Assembly: GCF_022758235.1 (NCBI RefSeq)
Contig: NZ_JALEBG010000003.1
Coordinates: 1 to 64,000 of the forward strand
Length of the DNA stretch: 64,000 nucleotides
Source: Pontibacter liquoris
GTDB taxonomy: Bacteria; Bacteroidota; Bacteroidia; Cytophagales; Hymenobacteraceae
Reading direction: 5' to 3'
Part shown: one piece after another, positions 9,112 to 18,000 of the stretch
How positions within the stretch are numbered: the first letter of the stretch is position 1
How the letters are laid out: every line of letters starts with the position of its first letter
Program-made: the position numbers and the translations under genes
Notes under the pieces: model-generated
Told to the model about the DNA's origin: nothing
The model's database searches: none
The model's input: the letters and a program-made list of their open reading frames with translations, nothing else

Positions 9112-9421
9112 GTCTTGTAGGGACAGGTCGCAACCTGTCCGCGATGGCAGGCCTATGAACCACCAGTTTGAACAGCTATAAGACACCTTCCATACTACAA
9201 GTTTGAGCGCAGTGGTAATTGGTGGGTAAGTATGGTAGCCAGTTTTCAACTGGCGAAAGTATAGCTGCAGGCAACGTCCGTTACAAAGGGGCTTCAAGTA
9301 TAACCACACGTTACGCTGGCGCTAAACTTGCGGTATAATGGTTCGCTGGAAATCAAAATCCTGCGAATCACAGCATCCTGCAAATCCGGATTCAGACAAA
9401 AGGACAGATCGCGACCTGTCC
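9112..9421. repeat. Mosaic of palindromic repeats between clpX and lpxB
   Basis: No gene is seen here. GGACAGGTCGCAACCTGTCC (9121-9140) recurs as GGACAGATCGCGACCTGTCC at 9402-9421, whose last base directly abuts the lpxB stop codon. Between them are a GCCAGTT-TTC-AACTGGC hairpin (9238-9254), AAGTATA motifs, and the stretch 9350-9396 (AATCCTGCGAATC, AATCCGGATTCAGAC) resembling short repeats that recur in Bacteroidota intergenic DNA. It looks like accumulated REP-type elements. Confidence 0.6.
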
Positions 9422-10537
9422 TTACGAAGATTGCAGGTACCTGACCATCAACTCGGCCGCTCTTTCGGCGGTGCGGTACTCCCCTATCTTCTGGCGCACC
9501 AGCGCATAGCCTTGTTGCTGCTTCTGCATAAAGTGCTTGTCGAACAAGATCTCCTTCAGCTCATGGATGATCTGCTTCGGCGTAAAATCATCCTGGATCA
9601 GTTCGGCTACCACCTGCTTATTAGCAATCAGGTTCACCAGCGAAATGTAGGGTACCTTGATCACACGTTTGGCAATGGCATACGAAATAGCACTGGTCTT
9701 GTAGCACACCACCTGCGGCACCCCGAACAAAGCTGTCTCGAGCGTAGCCGTACCCGAGGTTACCAGCGCGGCCCTGGCATTCGCCAGCAGGTCGTAGGTC
9801 TGGTCGTAAATAATCTTGATGTTTGGGTCTTTGTTATACTGCTCGTAATATTCGCGGGAGAAATTGGAAACGCCCGCTACCACAAACTGAAAATCGCGGA
9901 ACGAAGGCAGTACGCGCAGCATCACATGCAGCATGGCTTCTATTTCCTGCTTGCGGCTTCCCGGAAGTATAGCGATAATCGGTTTATTGTTGAACAGCTT
10001 GTTGCGGGTTCTGAAGTCGGCGCTGGCCACGTGGTCTGAAACGGAGTCATTCACGGGGTTACCCACATAATCTACTTTATAGTCGTAGCGGGCGTAAAAT
10101 TCTTCCTCAAAGGGCATGATCACAAACATGCGGTCCACATGCTTTTTGATCTTATGGGCGCGCCCCTGGTTCCAGGCCCAGATCTTGGGCGAAATGTAAT
10201 AGAATACTTTCAGGCCGCGGGCTTTGGCAAACTTGGCAATACGCATGTTAAAACCGGCATAATCTACCAGGATCACCACATCGGGCTGCCAGCGCACGAT
10301 ATCTGCTTTACACTCTTTCAGAAAACCCAGGATCTTGCGCAGGTTATTCACCACTTCGGCAAAGCCCATAAAGGCCATTTCCTGGTAATGGTGCACCAGC
10401 TCCATGCCGGCGTCCTGCATCATATCGCCGCCCCACCCACGTATTTCCGCTGCCGGGTCCTGTACCCGAAGCTGCTTTATCAGGTTGGAAGCATGCAGGT
10501 CGCCCGATCGCTCCCCGGCTATAATATAGTATTTCAT
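9422..10537 (-). CDS. lpxB: Lipid-A-disaccharide synthase
   Basis: A 371-residue GT19 glycosyltransferase that joins UDP-diacylglucosamine to lipid X on the inner face of the inner membrane during lipid A synthesis. The start MKYYIIAGERSGDLHAS carries the conserved GERSGD motif. Family segments PDVVILVDYAGFN, YYISPKIWAW, the LPGSRKQEI nucleotide-sugar motif (about residue 192) and TSGTATLETALFGVPQVV (about 257-275) are present and in order. It is the last gene of a minus-strand cluster with the PTPS-family gene 60 nt upstream. Its TAA directly follows a palindromic repeat. Together with hldD nearby it shows a lipopolysaccharide-bearing outer membrane. Confidence 0.96.
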   Translation of the reverse strand: MKYYIIAGERSGDLHASNLIKQLRVQDPAAEIRGWGGDMMQDAGMELVHHYQEMAFMGFAEVVNNLRKILGFLKECKADIVRWQPDVVILVDYAGFNMRIAKFAKARGLKVFYYISPKIWAWNQGRAHKIKKHVDRMFVIMPFEEEFYARYDYKVDYVGNPVNDSVSDHVASADFRTRNKLFNNKPIIAILPGSRKQEIEAMLHVMLRVLPSFRDFQFVVAGVSNFSREYYEQYNKDPNIKIIYDQTYDLLANARAALVTSGTATLETALFGVPQVVCYKTSAISYAIAKRVIKVPYISLVNLIANKQVVAELIQDDFTPKQIIHELKEILFDKHFMQKQQQGYALVRQKIGEYRTAERAAELMVRYLQSS

Positions 10538-10597
10538 GAAGGTAGTATACTTTGAGCTGCCTGTGCGGGCAAAAAGGTATTCCGGTAAAGAGGCATA

Positions 10598-11020
10598 CTA
10601 TTCGCCGAAGTACTCTACATAATTCCGGGGCGTTTCGTACAGCTTCAGGCTGTGCAGGGTAGCGTTGTTGCCGGATATTTCGGTAATGCGCGGCGCCAGG
10701 ATCTGCCAGAATTCCACGATCAGGTTCTCGGTGCTGGCCAGTTTGTCTTCCATAAAGGAAACATCCAGGTTCAGGTTCTTATGGTCTACCTTGTCAATTA
10801 TATGGGTGCGGATAAGGGTGCTCAGCTTTTTGAGATCGATCACAAACCCTGTCTCCGGATCCGGCTTGCCTTTCACCGTCACAATAAGATCATAGTTGTG
10901 CCCGTGCCAGTTGGTGTTGGCACATGGCCCGAAAACCTCCTTATTCTTTGCCAGCGACCAGTTCGGGTTGTGCAGCTTGTGTGCTGCGTTAAAGTGCTCT
11001 AACCTGCTTACGTAAATCAT
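10598..11020 (-). CDS. 6-pyruvoyl/6-carboxy-tetrahydropterin synthase family protein
   Basis: A 140-residue T-fold enzyme acting on dihydroneopterin triphosphate. Zinc ligands are His14 (NAAHKL), His39 and His41 (WHGHNY). The proposed catalytic cysteine is Cys33 in GPCANTNWHGHNY, a C-x5-HGH spacing like that of animal 6-pyruvoyl-tetrahydropterin synthase; QueD of the queuosine pathway usually has C-x3-HGH. The enzyme could therefore make tetrahydropterin, preQ0 precursor, or both. It follows the ABC permease with no intervening base (TAG then ATG), so it is translationally linked to an uptake system of apparently unrelated function. Confidence 0.9.
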   Translation of the reverse strand: MIYVSRLEHFNAAHKLHNPNWSLAKNKEVFGPCANTNWHGHNYDLIVTVKGKPDPETGFVIDLKKLSTLIRTHIIDKVDHKNLNLDVSFMEDKLASTENLIVEFWQILAPRITEISGNNATLHSLKLYETPRNYVEYFGE

Positions 11021-12031
11021 CTAACCTCTAAAATTGTAATTCTTTCTGAACAGCAAATATACAAAGAAAGGAACACCAAAGAACGAAGTAATGATTCCAA
11101 TTGGCAGCCCGGCCGGCGGATAAATAACGCGGGAAAGCAGATCGCAGAGCAGCATGAACAAGCCGCCCGCAAACGCGCAGAACAGCAGGTTCCAGCGGCC
11201 GGTAGTGCCCAGCAGCGCCCGCGTGACGTGCGGCACAATGAGCCCCACAAACCCTACCGGCCCCGAAGTAGCCACGGCAAACCCTGTGACCACCGACACC
11301 ACGCCCATGATGACCCAGCGCGTACGCGCCACTTGAATGCCGAGTGCCTGCGCCCGTTCCGAGCCCAGTAGCAGGATGTTGAGCTGCTTTTGGTAAAACA
11401 CAAAGAACACCAGCGCCAGCAACAGAGCTACGGCCGGGTAGACAACCAGCGGCCAGCTGGCGCGCTCAAAACTACCCATCGACCAAAAAATGACCGCTTT
11501 CAACTTTCCTTCCGAATCTGAAAGGAAGGTGAGCATGCCAAGTATAGCGGTGCAGAGCGAACTAATGGCAATGCCGGCCAGCAGCAGCTGGCTGGGGATG
11601 AGCTGCCGCTTGCGGTAACCAAGTATAACCACCACCAGCGTAACCAGGAAAGCACCGGCAAAAGCAAACACCGAGGGCATATAAAAGCCGGCAATCGTTA
11701 CGGGCACAAACCCAAAGAACACGATCACCGCCCCCAGCGAAGCCCCCGAAGCCGTGCCCAGCAGGTACGGATCGGCCAGCCCGTTGTTTACCATGGCCTG
11801 CATCAGGTAACCGCAAAAGGCCAGCGAGGCACCTACAACCAGCGCAAGTATAAGCCGTGGCAGGCGCAAATGAAGGATGGCAAAGTGGGTGGTGTTACCG
11901 GGGTTGTAATGGAAGAACGTATCGAAGATGGTCCTGGCATCGGTGGCGAAAGAACCCACCTGCAGACCCAGCAACATCACCACCAGAATCAGCAGCAGGG
12001 CAAGTATAAAGTATAAGCTCCGCCGCCTCAT
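11021..12031 (-). CDS. FecCD/BtuC-family ABC transporter permease
   Basis: A 336-residue inner-membrane permease of iron-siderophore, heme or cobalamin importers, with about ten hydrophobic segments starting from LYFILALLLILVVMLLG. Family motifs include LRLPRLILALVVGASLAFCGYLMQ (about 48-71), the cytoplasmic loop GSERAQALGIQV and GLIVPHVTRALLG (about 268-280) with the EAA-like ATPase contact region. The ATG overlaps the stop of the binding-protein gene by 4 nt (ATGA), so the two are co-translated. No ATPase subunit gene is in this cluster and must be supplied from elsewhere. Cobalamin is the commonest substrate for this gene pair, but sequence does not settle it. Confidence 0.92.
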   Translation of the reverse strand: MRRRSLYFILALLLILVVMLLGLQVGSFATDARTIFDTFFHYNPGNTTHFAILHLRLPRLILALVVGASLAFCGYLMQAMVNNGLADPYLLGTASGASLGAVIVFFGFVPVTIAGFYMPSVFAFAGAFLVTLVVVILGYRKRQLIPSQLLLAGIAISSLCTAILGMLTFLSDSEGKLKAVIFWSMGSFERASWPLVVYPAVALLLALVFFVFYQKQLNILLLGSERAQALGIQVARTRWVIMGVVSVVTGFAVATSGPVGFVGLIVPHVTRALLGTTGRWNLLFCAFAGGLFMLLCDLLSRVIYPPAGLPIGIITSFFGVPFFVYLLFRKNYNFRG

Positions 12032-12978
12032 GGGTATAAAAAATGCTCCAATTCCAGGATCGATTCTACCACGCGCGGGCTGGGGCGCTCCATCAGGTTG
12101 CCTGTGGGTTTATACATCCGCTTATGCTGGTAGGCCTTGATGCGGCGCAGCTCCGGGTACAGGCTGAAGAACTTCTCTTCAAAGATTTCCGGCGTATCGC
12201 CCAGCAGCACATCGGGGTTCAGCTTCAGGATATACTCCCGCGTCAGGGCCGGGTAAGGCTGGTCAAAGGTTTCCTGCACCGCATTCTCGGCCCCTAGAAT
12301 ATGCAACTTATCGGTCAGCAGGGTATTGCGGCCATACACATAGATCGGGTCGCGCCAGGTAATGGTCAGCACCCGTTGCGGTGTTTTTTCCTGCCGGTGG
12401 CGCTTTTTGATAACAGCAACCTGCTGCCGCAGCGAGTCGGTCAGGTGGCGCGCCTGCTGCTCGCGGCCCATGATGCGGCCAATGTCCTCCAGGCCCGAGA
12501 AAATATCATCCACCGTGTTATACTTCTGGTAATACACCGGCACGCCAAGCTCCTGCAGCCGGGCAGCCACCTCCAGGGGCGTAATGCCTTCGATGGTAAA
12601 AATGAGGTCGGGCCTGAGCCGAAGCACCTGCTCGTAATCAACGGGATAGTTGTTTACCAGCGGTTTGTGCAGCACGGCGGCCGGATAATCGTCCTGGGGC
12701 GTGCGGCCTACAATGGTAGCGGTATCGGCTACGGCATAGAGCATCTCGGTCATAGACGCAGCCAGCGCCAGCACCCGCCGCGGCGGCTTAGCCAGCTGCA
12801 GCTCCCGGCCCAAATCGTCGTGCAGCACCAGTGCCTGCTGCCGGGTGGTTTTATCGCCGCTGCACGCCCCGGCCAGCAGCAGCAGTGCGAGCAGCAGGGC
12901 CGGCAGGCTAACGTATAAACGCGTTTTCTTTTTCAAAGTATCCCTTTGGCAGCGGGACCTGTGGCAGAACCGCTTCAT
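12028..12978 (-). CDS. BtuF/FhuD-like substrate-binding lipoprotein of an ABC importer
   Basis: Periplasmic-binding protein of class III (helical backbone) with a lipoprotein signal whose lipobox is LAGAC. The mature region has the family pattern VLALAASMTEMLYAV, PLVNNYPVDYEQVLRLRPDLIF and LNPDVLLGDTPE. The ATG at 12978 adds 14 arginine/cysteine-rich residues before a standard signal peptide; a TTG at 12936 would give MKKKTRLYVSLPALLLALLLLAGAC, a textbook lipoprotein start, and may be the true one. It is divergent from hldD across 52 nt containing a short inverted repeat. First gene of the uptake cluster. Confidence 0.9.
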   Translation of the reverse strand: MKRFCHRSRCQRDTLKKKTRLYVSLPALLLALLLLAGACSGDKTTRQQALVLHDDLGRELQLAKPPRRVLALAASMTEMLYAVADTATIVGRTPQDDYPAAVLHKPLVNNYPVDYEQVLRLRPDLIFTIEGITPLEVAARLQELGVPVYYQKYNTVDDIFSGLEDIGRIMGREQQARHLTDSLRQQVAVIKKRHRQEKTPQRVLTITWRDPIYVYGRNTLLTDKLHILGAENAVQETFDQPYPALTREYILKLNPDVLLGDTPEIFEEKFFSLYPELRRIKAYQHKRMYKPTGNLMERPSPRVVESILELEHFLYP

Positions 12979-12985
12979 TTATTTT

Positions 12986-13007
12986 CGTAAATTTAAGGCA
13001 ATTTACG
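12986..13007. promoter_or_regulatory. Inverted repeat in a divergent promoter region
   Basis: CGTAAATT (12986-12993) and AATTTACG (13000-13007) are perfect 8-bp arms around TAAGGC, centred in the 52-nt gap between the divergent uptake lipoprotein gene and hldD. This is a plausible operator or shared promoter element, with no direct evidence for a specific regulator. Confidence 0.35.
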
Positions 13008-13030
13008 TTACAGGCTATAAAACTTAAAGT

Positions 13031-13996
13031 ATGATTGTAGTAACCGGTGCCGCAGGGTTTATTGCCAGCTGCCTTGTCAGCAAGCTAAACGAGGCCAATT
13101 TTAATGATATCGTGGTGGTGGATAATTTCTCTGTCGCCAAAAAAGAAAACAACCTGGCAGGTAAAAAGATAAAGGAGTTTGTAGACCGCGACACGTTCTT
13201 TGAGTGGCTGGACGAAAACTACGAAGGCGTAGAGTTTATTTTCCACCTGGGGGCCCGCACCGACACTACCGAGATGAACAAGGATGTGTTTGACCTGCTG
13301 AACCTGAACTACTCCAAGAAAGTATGGAATGCCTGCTGCGAGTACCAGATCCCGCTGGTATACGCCTCGTCGGCCGCCACGTATGGCTCCGGCACGCTGG
13401 GCTATGATGATGACGAAACGCTGGTGCCGCTGCTGAAGCCCCTTAACCCTTATGGCGAGTCGAAAAATGACTTTGATATCTGGGCGCTGGAACAAACAGC
13501 CAAGCCTTTTTTCTGGGCCGGCCTGAAGTTCTTTAACGTGTATGGTCCCAACGAATACCATAAAGGGCGCATGGCCTCGGTTATTTTTCATGCCTTTAAT
13601 CAGATCAACGAGAAAGGCCGCCTCACGCTGTTCCGCTCCCACAACCCCGACTTTGCCGATGGCGAGCAGATGCGCGATTTTATTTATGTAAAGGACGTGG
13701 TGGAAGTATGCCTTTTCCTGATGCGCCACCGCCGCGACTCGGGCATCTACAACCTGGGCTCCGGGCAGGCCCGCACGTTTCTGGCGCTTGCCTTTAATAC
13801 CTTCGAAGCCATGGGCGTAACCCCGGATATTGATTTTATCGATACGCCGGAAAGCATCCGCGACACCTACCAGTATTTTACCGAAGCTAACATGGCCAAG
13901 CTGCGCGCCATTGGCTACGATAAACCGTTTTATACTTTGGAGGAGGGCGTAAAAGATTACGTGCAGCACTACCTGCTGCCGGGCAAGCTACAGTAA
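13031..13996 (+). CDS. hldD: ADP-L-glycero-D-manno-heptose 6-epimerase
   Basis: A 321-residue extended short-chain dehydrogenase that inverts C6 of ADP-heptose for the LPS inner core. The N-terminal NAD(P)-binding motif reads VTGAAGFIAS; the active-site region has SSAATYG and the catalytic YGESK. The family-specific stretch FFNVYGPNEYHKGRMASV and the DFIYVKDVV segment distinguish it from UDP-glucose epimerases. It is transcribed alone, with a terminator hairpin 15 nt downstream. Confidence 0.94.
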   Translation: MIVVTGAAGFIASCLVSKLNEANFNDIVVVDNFSVAKKENNLAGKKIKEFVDRDTFFEWLDENYEGVEFIFHLGARTDTTEMNKDVFDLLNLNYSKKVWNACCEYQIPLVYASSAATYGSGTLGYDDDETLVPLLKPLNPYGESKNDFDIWALEQTAKPFFWAGLKFFNVYGPNEYHKGRMASVIFHAFNQINEKGRLTLFRSHNPDFADGEQMRDFIYVKDVVEVCLFLMRHRRDSGIYNLGSGQARTFLALAFNTFEAMGVTPDIDFIDTPESIRDTYQYFTEANMAKLRAIGYDKPFYTLEEGVKDYVQHYLLPGKLQ

Positions 13997-14010
13997 GACA
14001 CACATGTAAA

Positions 14011-14056
14011 AAGGCCGGTAACGCTACACCTCTAAATGTGTGACGCTACCGGCCTT
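14011..14056 (+). terminator. Terminator after hldD
   Basis: AAGGCCGGTA (14011-14020) pairs with TACCGGCCTT (14047-14056), extended inward by three positions with one mismatch. AT-rich sequence follows. The loop is long (26 nt) and itself contains complementary TACAC/GTGTG. Confidence 0.7.
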
Positions 14057-14087
14057 ATTATTTCCTCTTAAGCGTATGTAGCTACAT

Positions 14088-14363
14088 TAATTTTGCACTG
14101 TAAAAAGGACAGACACTTTGTTTTTTATACATCAAAAGCAGCGGCGCTTTGCAGCAACGTACACTCTTAATGTATTAAACCTTGGCTTTCAATGGCTTTC
14201 AAAACAATCTCACACCGGATCAGGCGCCAGATTTTATACCTGGCTGAACGCTCCGGACAAAAATAATTGCACTATTTTTTAACTTTCTACAACCTTCCCT
14301 TATCTGGTGCCGTAAAAAAGAACGGCTAAAAGTTGAGAAGTTTTCTAATAAACTTTTCTCAGG
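14088..14363 (+). ncRNA. Possible structured non-coding RNA or long leader
   Basis: A 600-nt gap without a credible gene holds a -7-like TAATTTTG (14088-14095) lacking a clear TTG partner, a hairpin (14216-14256: CCGGA, TCA and GCCAG arms pairing with CTGGC, TGA and TCCGG), a small GCCGT/ACGGC stem near 14310-14326, a GAGAAGTTTT/AACTTTTCTC stem (14335-14360) and then a strong terminator. The order promoter, stems, terminator suggests an independent small RNA of roughly 250-290 nt. I do not recognise it as tmRNA, SRP RNA, RNase P RNA or a known riboswitch. Confidence 0.3.
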
Positions 14364-14400
14364 CAAAGGCTCCTGCACTCCAGGAGCCTTTGTTGTTTTA
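14364..14400 (+). terminator. Orphan intrinsic terminator
   Basis: A perfect 12-bp stem CAAAGGCTCCTG/CAGGAGCCTTTG (14364-14375 with 14381-14392) is followed by TTGTTTTA. It lies 310 nt after the hldD terminator with no protein gene between, which is the main argument for a small RNA upstream of it. Confidence 0.75.
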
Positions 14401-14598
14401 TAGCCTTTCTGCATTGCAGCCACGATTGAGGCATAGTTTCTACAGCATGGGGACAATAACCACAGCCCTGCCACTTATTCCCCAAAGCTTGCCAGACAGG
14501 CTTTTTGTTTAGCTACATGACTCACAACAGGTTAGCCCATTCCCTTTTTTCTGGCACAGTTCTGTTATAAGAAGGAGCATAACCAATTTACTACAACG

Positions 14599-14961
14599 AT
14601 GAAAAAAGTAACTTTCTTAGCAGCAGCAATCGCCCTATTGGGCCTGACTTCCCTGGACGCCAGCGCACAAACTACTGCTCCACAAAATGCCGCGCAGCAA
14701 GCGCAGACACAAACAGAGCAGGCAGGACAGCAGGGCCAGGAAGTAAAGAAGGAGAAAGTGACCCAGGACCAGTTGCCGGCGGCCGTGCAAACAGCCCTCA
14801 AAAACGACACCTACAAGGACTGGACCGTTAGTGAGATCAACAAAGTAGCACCGGCAGCAGGCAAGACCAAAGCAGTATACGAAATTACCCTAACCAATGC
14901 CGAAGGACAGAAAGGCATTGTGAAAATGACCGAAGACGGCGGCGACGCGTCTAAAGAGTAA
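14599..14961 (+). CDS. Small secreted protein with PepSY-like domain
   Basis: 120 residues: a signal peptide MKKVTFLAAAIALLGLTSLDASAQ (cleavage after Ala-Ser-Ala), a 35-residue Gln/Ala/Glu-rich linker and a C-terminal domain (about 53-115). The pattern QLPAAVQTALKNDTYKDWTVSEINKV...YEITLTNAEGQKGIVKMTEDG fits the PepSY-like/BLIP-like fold common in Bacteroidota periplasmic proteins. These bind or inhibit unknown targets, so no specific function is assigned. It is a single-gene unit followed by a GC-rich terminator. An AGGAG-like sequence occurs 24 nt upstream, too far to act as a standard ribosome site. Confidence 0.85.
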   Translation: MKKVTFLAAAIALLGLTSLDASAQTTAPQNAAQQAQTQTEQAGQQGQEVKKEKVTQDQLPAAVQTALKNDTYKDWTVSEINKVAPAAGKTKAVYEITLTNAEGQKGIVKMTEDGGDASKE

Positions 14962-15003
14962 CACCCTCACCAAACAAACTCAACTTTTAGCCAAGGTAAA
15001 ATT

Positions 15004-15029
15004 GCCTCCGTCATGCGGGGGCTTTTTTA
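15004..15029 (+). terminator. Terminator after the PepSY-like gene
   Basis: GCCTCCG/CGGGGGC stem (15004-15010 with 15016-15022, one G-U pair) and a 7-nt T-tract. It also lies just beyond the 3' end of the convergent outer-membrane protein gene. Confidence 0.85.
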
Positions 15030-15052
15030 TTGCCCGGCTACAACGGATGAAG

Positions 15053-18000
15053 TTAAAAAAGCACCGAAACCTGCGTACGCCCCATGTGCACCGCTCCGAT
15101 GCCGTTTGCTTTGCGGCCGTCGTAATTAAAAGAGAGGTTCAGCCCGTTGCTCAGGCGTTGCTGCAGGTTCCAGGACCAGGTCAGGTTGTTGCCTGGGCGC
15201 AGGGCATTCAGTATCTCATAACCCACATAGGAGTTCAGGTTTCCCTCAAAAGCGATGTTGATGTAGCGGATGTTGCCCGACATCGTGCGTTTGCTGACCT
15301 GACTTAGCTTCATCTCCAGCCCCAGCTCATGAAACCGCCCTGCCTGCCTTTCATCGGATGCGGCCTGCAGGTTCTGCCGGATAGCGTACTGGTAGGTGCC
15401 GGTAAAACGCAGCTTTGTATTCGGCTGATAGGCCAGTTCCGGGGTGAGCTGCCGGGTTTCTATTTCAAAGTTTTTCGAGTCGAGGAAGTTAGAGCGGTTT
15501 TCCCGCACGTTCCGCTCTGCCGTCATTTGGGTACTCAGCACTTCGTTCAGGTTGAGGCGGCCTGTTAACGTATGGCTGCCCACATGCCGCGTTTCGGTGC
15601 CGTTGGCCAGCAACGATTTCTGCTGGTTTTGCTGCATCGAATACTCCAGCCCATAGTTGGGGTTGCTGCGGTTAAAGTATAAGGTGTTGCGCAAGGATTT
15701 AACCAGTGAGAGCAGGAACTGGTCTTCAAAATCTTCGCTGAAAGGATTGAAGCGGTTGGCCAGGTCATCGTCGGTTGTTTTTTTGTCGATGCTGACGAAG
15801 GTGAGCACCGAGAACTTGGCAGCCAGTCTTTTTATACCTCGCCCACTGTTCCAGCTGCGGGGCGCGCTGGTGTTCAGGCGATACATGAAATGGTTGGAAT
15901 AAGCGTTCACATACTCATCGGTAGGAAGAAAGATCTTGATATAGCGCCGCTGGTCCAAGGTTTGGGCCTCCAGGTAATCGTTCAGATTATTGGGATCGCC
16001 TCCTTCGCGCAGGTAATGGGTGCCCTGGCCAGGCAGTGTTTCCCGGAAGATGAAGATCTTCTTCAGTTCCCGCCCGGTGCCCACGGCATAACTGAGCTCC
16101 GACCGGAAAGCGCCATCCAGAAAAGCAGTGGTCCAGTCTACCCGCGACTGGATGGTTTCCTCGGCTTTGCCGTTTGCCAGTTGCAGTTTGCGGTAAGTGG
16201 CCTGCAGGGCCAGCCGGTTGCCGGGGTTGAACTCGGTTTCCATCAGGGCATTGTACGTCTGGCCCACTTCCGGCAGCCCGATCCGGCCATCGGGGGTAGG
16301 CTGCCAGTCGGTGCGGTAACTGTAATCCGCCCGGAAGCGGGTGCGGGCGGTGTCGCTGCTTTCTACAAACAGCAGGTGCTCTTCAAAATACTGTGCCGAG
16401 CCCGTCACGGAATCAGAGTCAAGCGCGGTGAGCTGGTTTTTATCGAAGCGGTACGTATAGCCGGGCGTCAGTTTGCCCAGCGCATACCTGGCCCCTACCT
16501 CGCCGCGGTACCACACCGAGCGTTGCGCGGCCTGCGTGCTGTGGAGCATAAAAAAGTGGTTCTGTAACGCCAATCGCCCAAACTGTTGCAGCACATCCAG
16601 GTAATGCTGCACGCCATCTACCTGCGCCGTCCGGTTGCGCCGGCTGATGCGGTAGTTAAAAAGATTCGCCGCATCTTTGGCAGCTCCCACCGAGAAATTG
16701 AGGATATGATCCTCAGCCCTGGTAGCCACCGTTGGCAGGCTCCAGTCCCGGTCAAATTCAATGGGGCGGTACCGGTCAATAGGTGCGAAATTCTCATCCG
16801 TATACTCGTAGTTGAGCGTGCTGTTGAGGCGGTAGGTTTTCAGAAAGGTGATTTGCTTATCCTGTACTGTATAGCCCACCCGCACCGCCTTGCCGTTATC
16901 ATCCTGCGCATCCAGGTTGGAAAACCGGTTCAGATCATTTTGCGAAGTAGCGCCTTCCAGGAAAACGGCTACGCCTTTCTGCAATTCGTAGCTGGCGCCC
17001 GCATTTACCAGTTGCTTCTTTTTAGGCGTGGGCAGCACCCGCACCGGCGCATAGTTGCCTTGAGGCACGCCATTTACCGGCGCCACCCACTGGTACATGC
17101 GTCCGTTCACTGCATTAGTTGATGCCACATAATCGCCTTGCCCCTGCCCCACTTCCGAAAAGCGCACGTTGTAAAAAGCAACATCCGGGTTAGTCGAGTA
17201 TACATAAATGGCGGCAAGGCTCTGCCCCATATTGTACGTAGTGTCCTGCCGCGCGTACAGCACCTGGCCGGCATCGAAGGGCACGCGCTCAGCACCAGGG
17301 GTTACCGCCAGCTGCAGGCTGTCGCCTATACTTGCCAGCAGGCGTTTTTCCGGATCATTCAGATCCAGGTTCAGCAGGTTGTTGGGGTTATCGGATTCGT
17401 TGTAGTAGTTGGCAAACACGTTCAGTTTGCCCAGTTGCTGGTAGTGGCTCAGGTGGTAAATGCCTCGGCTATAGTTCTGGTCCGAGTATTCAAAATCCAC
17501 TTTGATGCGGCTGTTGCGGGTAATCAGATGGCGGGTGGTAAAGGTGATCTCGGCCTGGTTATAGTCGATCACATAGTCGTAGTCGTAACCGCGCTGCAGT
17601 AGCACGCCATCCAGGAAAACGCGCTCCGAATTGGCCAGTACAATAATAAAACGCTCGTTGTTGGGGCCTGTCAGCCGGTAAGGTCCCAATACGCCCTCCT
17701 GCATCTGCAGGGTTTGGGAGGCAAATTTGCCCTTCGAAACCGAAGCCGCTACCGTGGTAACGCCTTGCCGCGCCGGCGATTTGCCGTTGGTAAATGAAAA
17801 AGCGCCGCCCTGCACATTTTTATAGAACTGCAGGAAGTACGAAGGCCGGCTGCGCAGCACCACATCGCCGGCCGTGAGTTGCCAGCGCCGGTGCTGGAGC
17901 GTGATGTATACTTTGTCGAACTCCTGCAACTGCTGCGTATTGCCTTCGGGCTGAAACGGGATGTTCTGATCCGTAATGGCCGCCGTGATACTAATGTCAT

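Noticed and set aside
14220..14474. 84-codon minus-strand frame
   Set aside because: It runs through the hairpins and terminator of the small-RNA candidate and has no recognisable protein feature.
14553..14575. TGGCAC-like sigma-54 promoter before the PepSY-like gene
   Set aside because: The -24 half fits, but the -12 GC dinucleotide is missing at the required distance.
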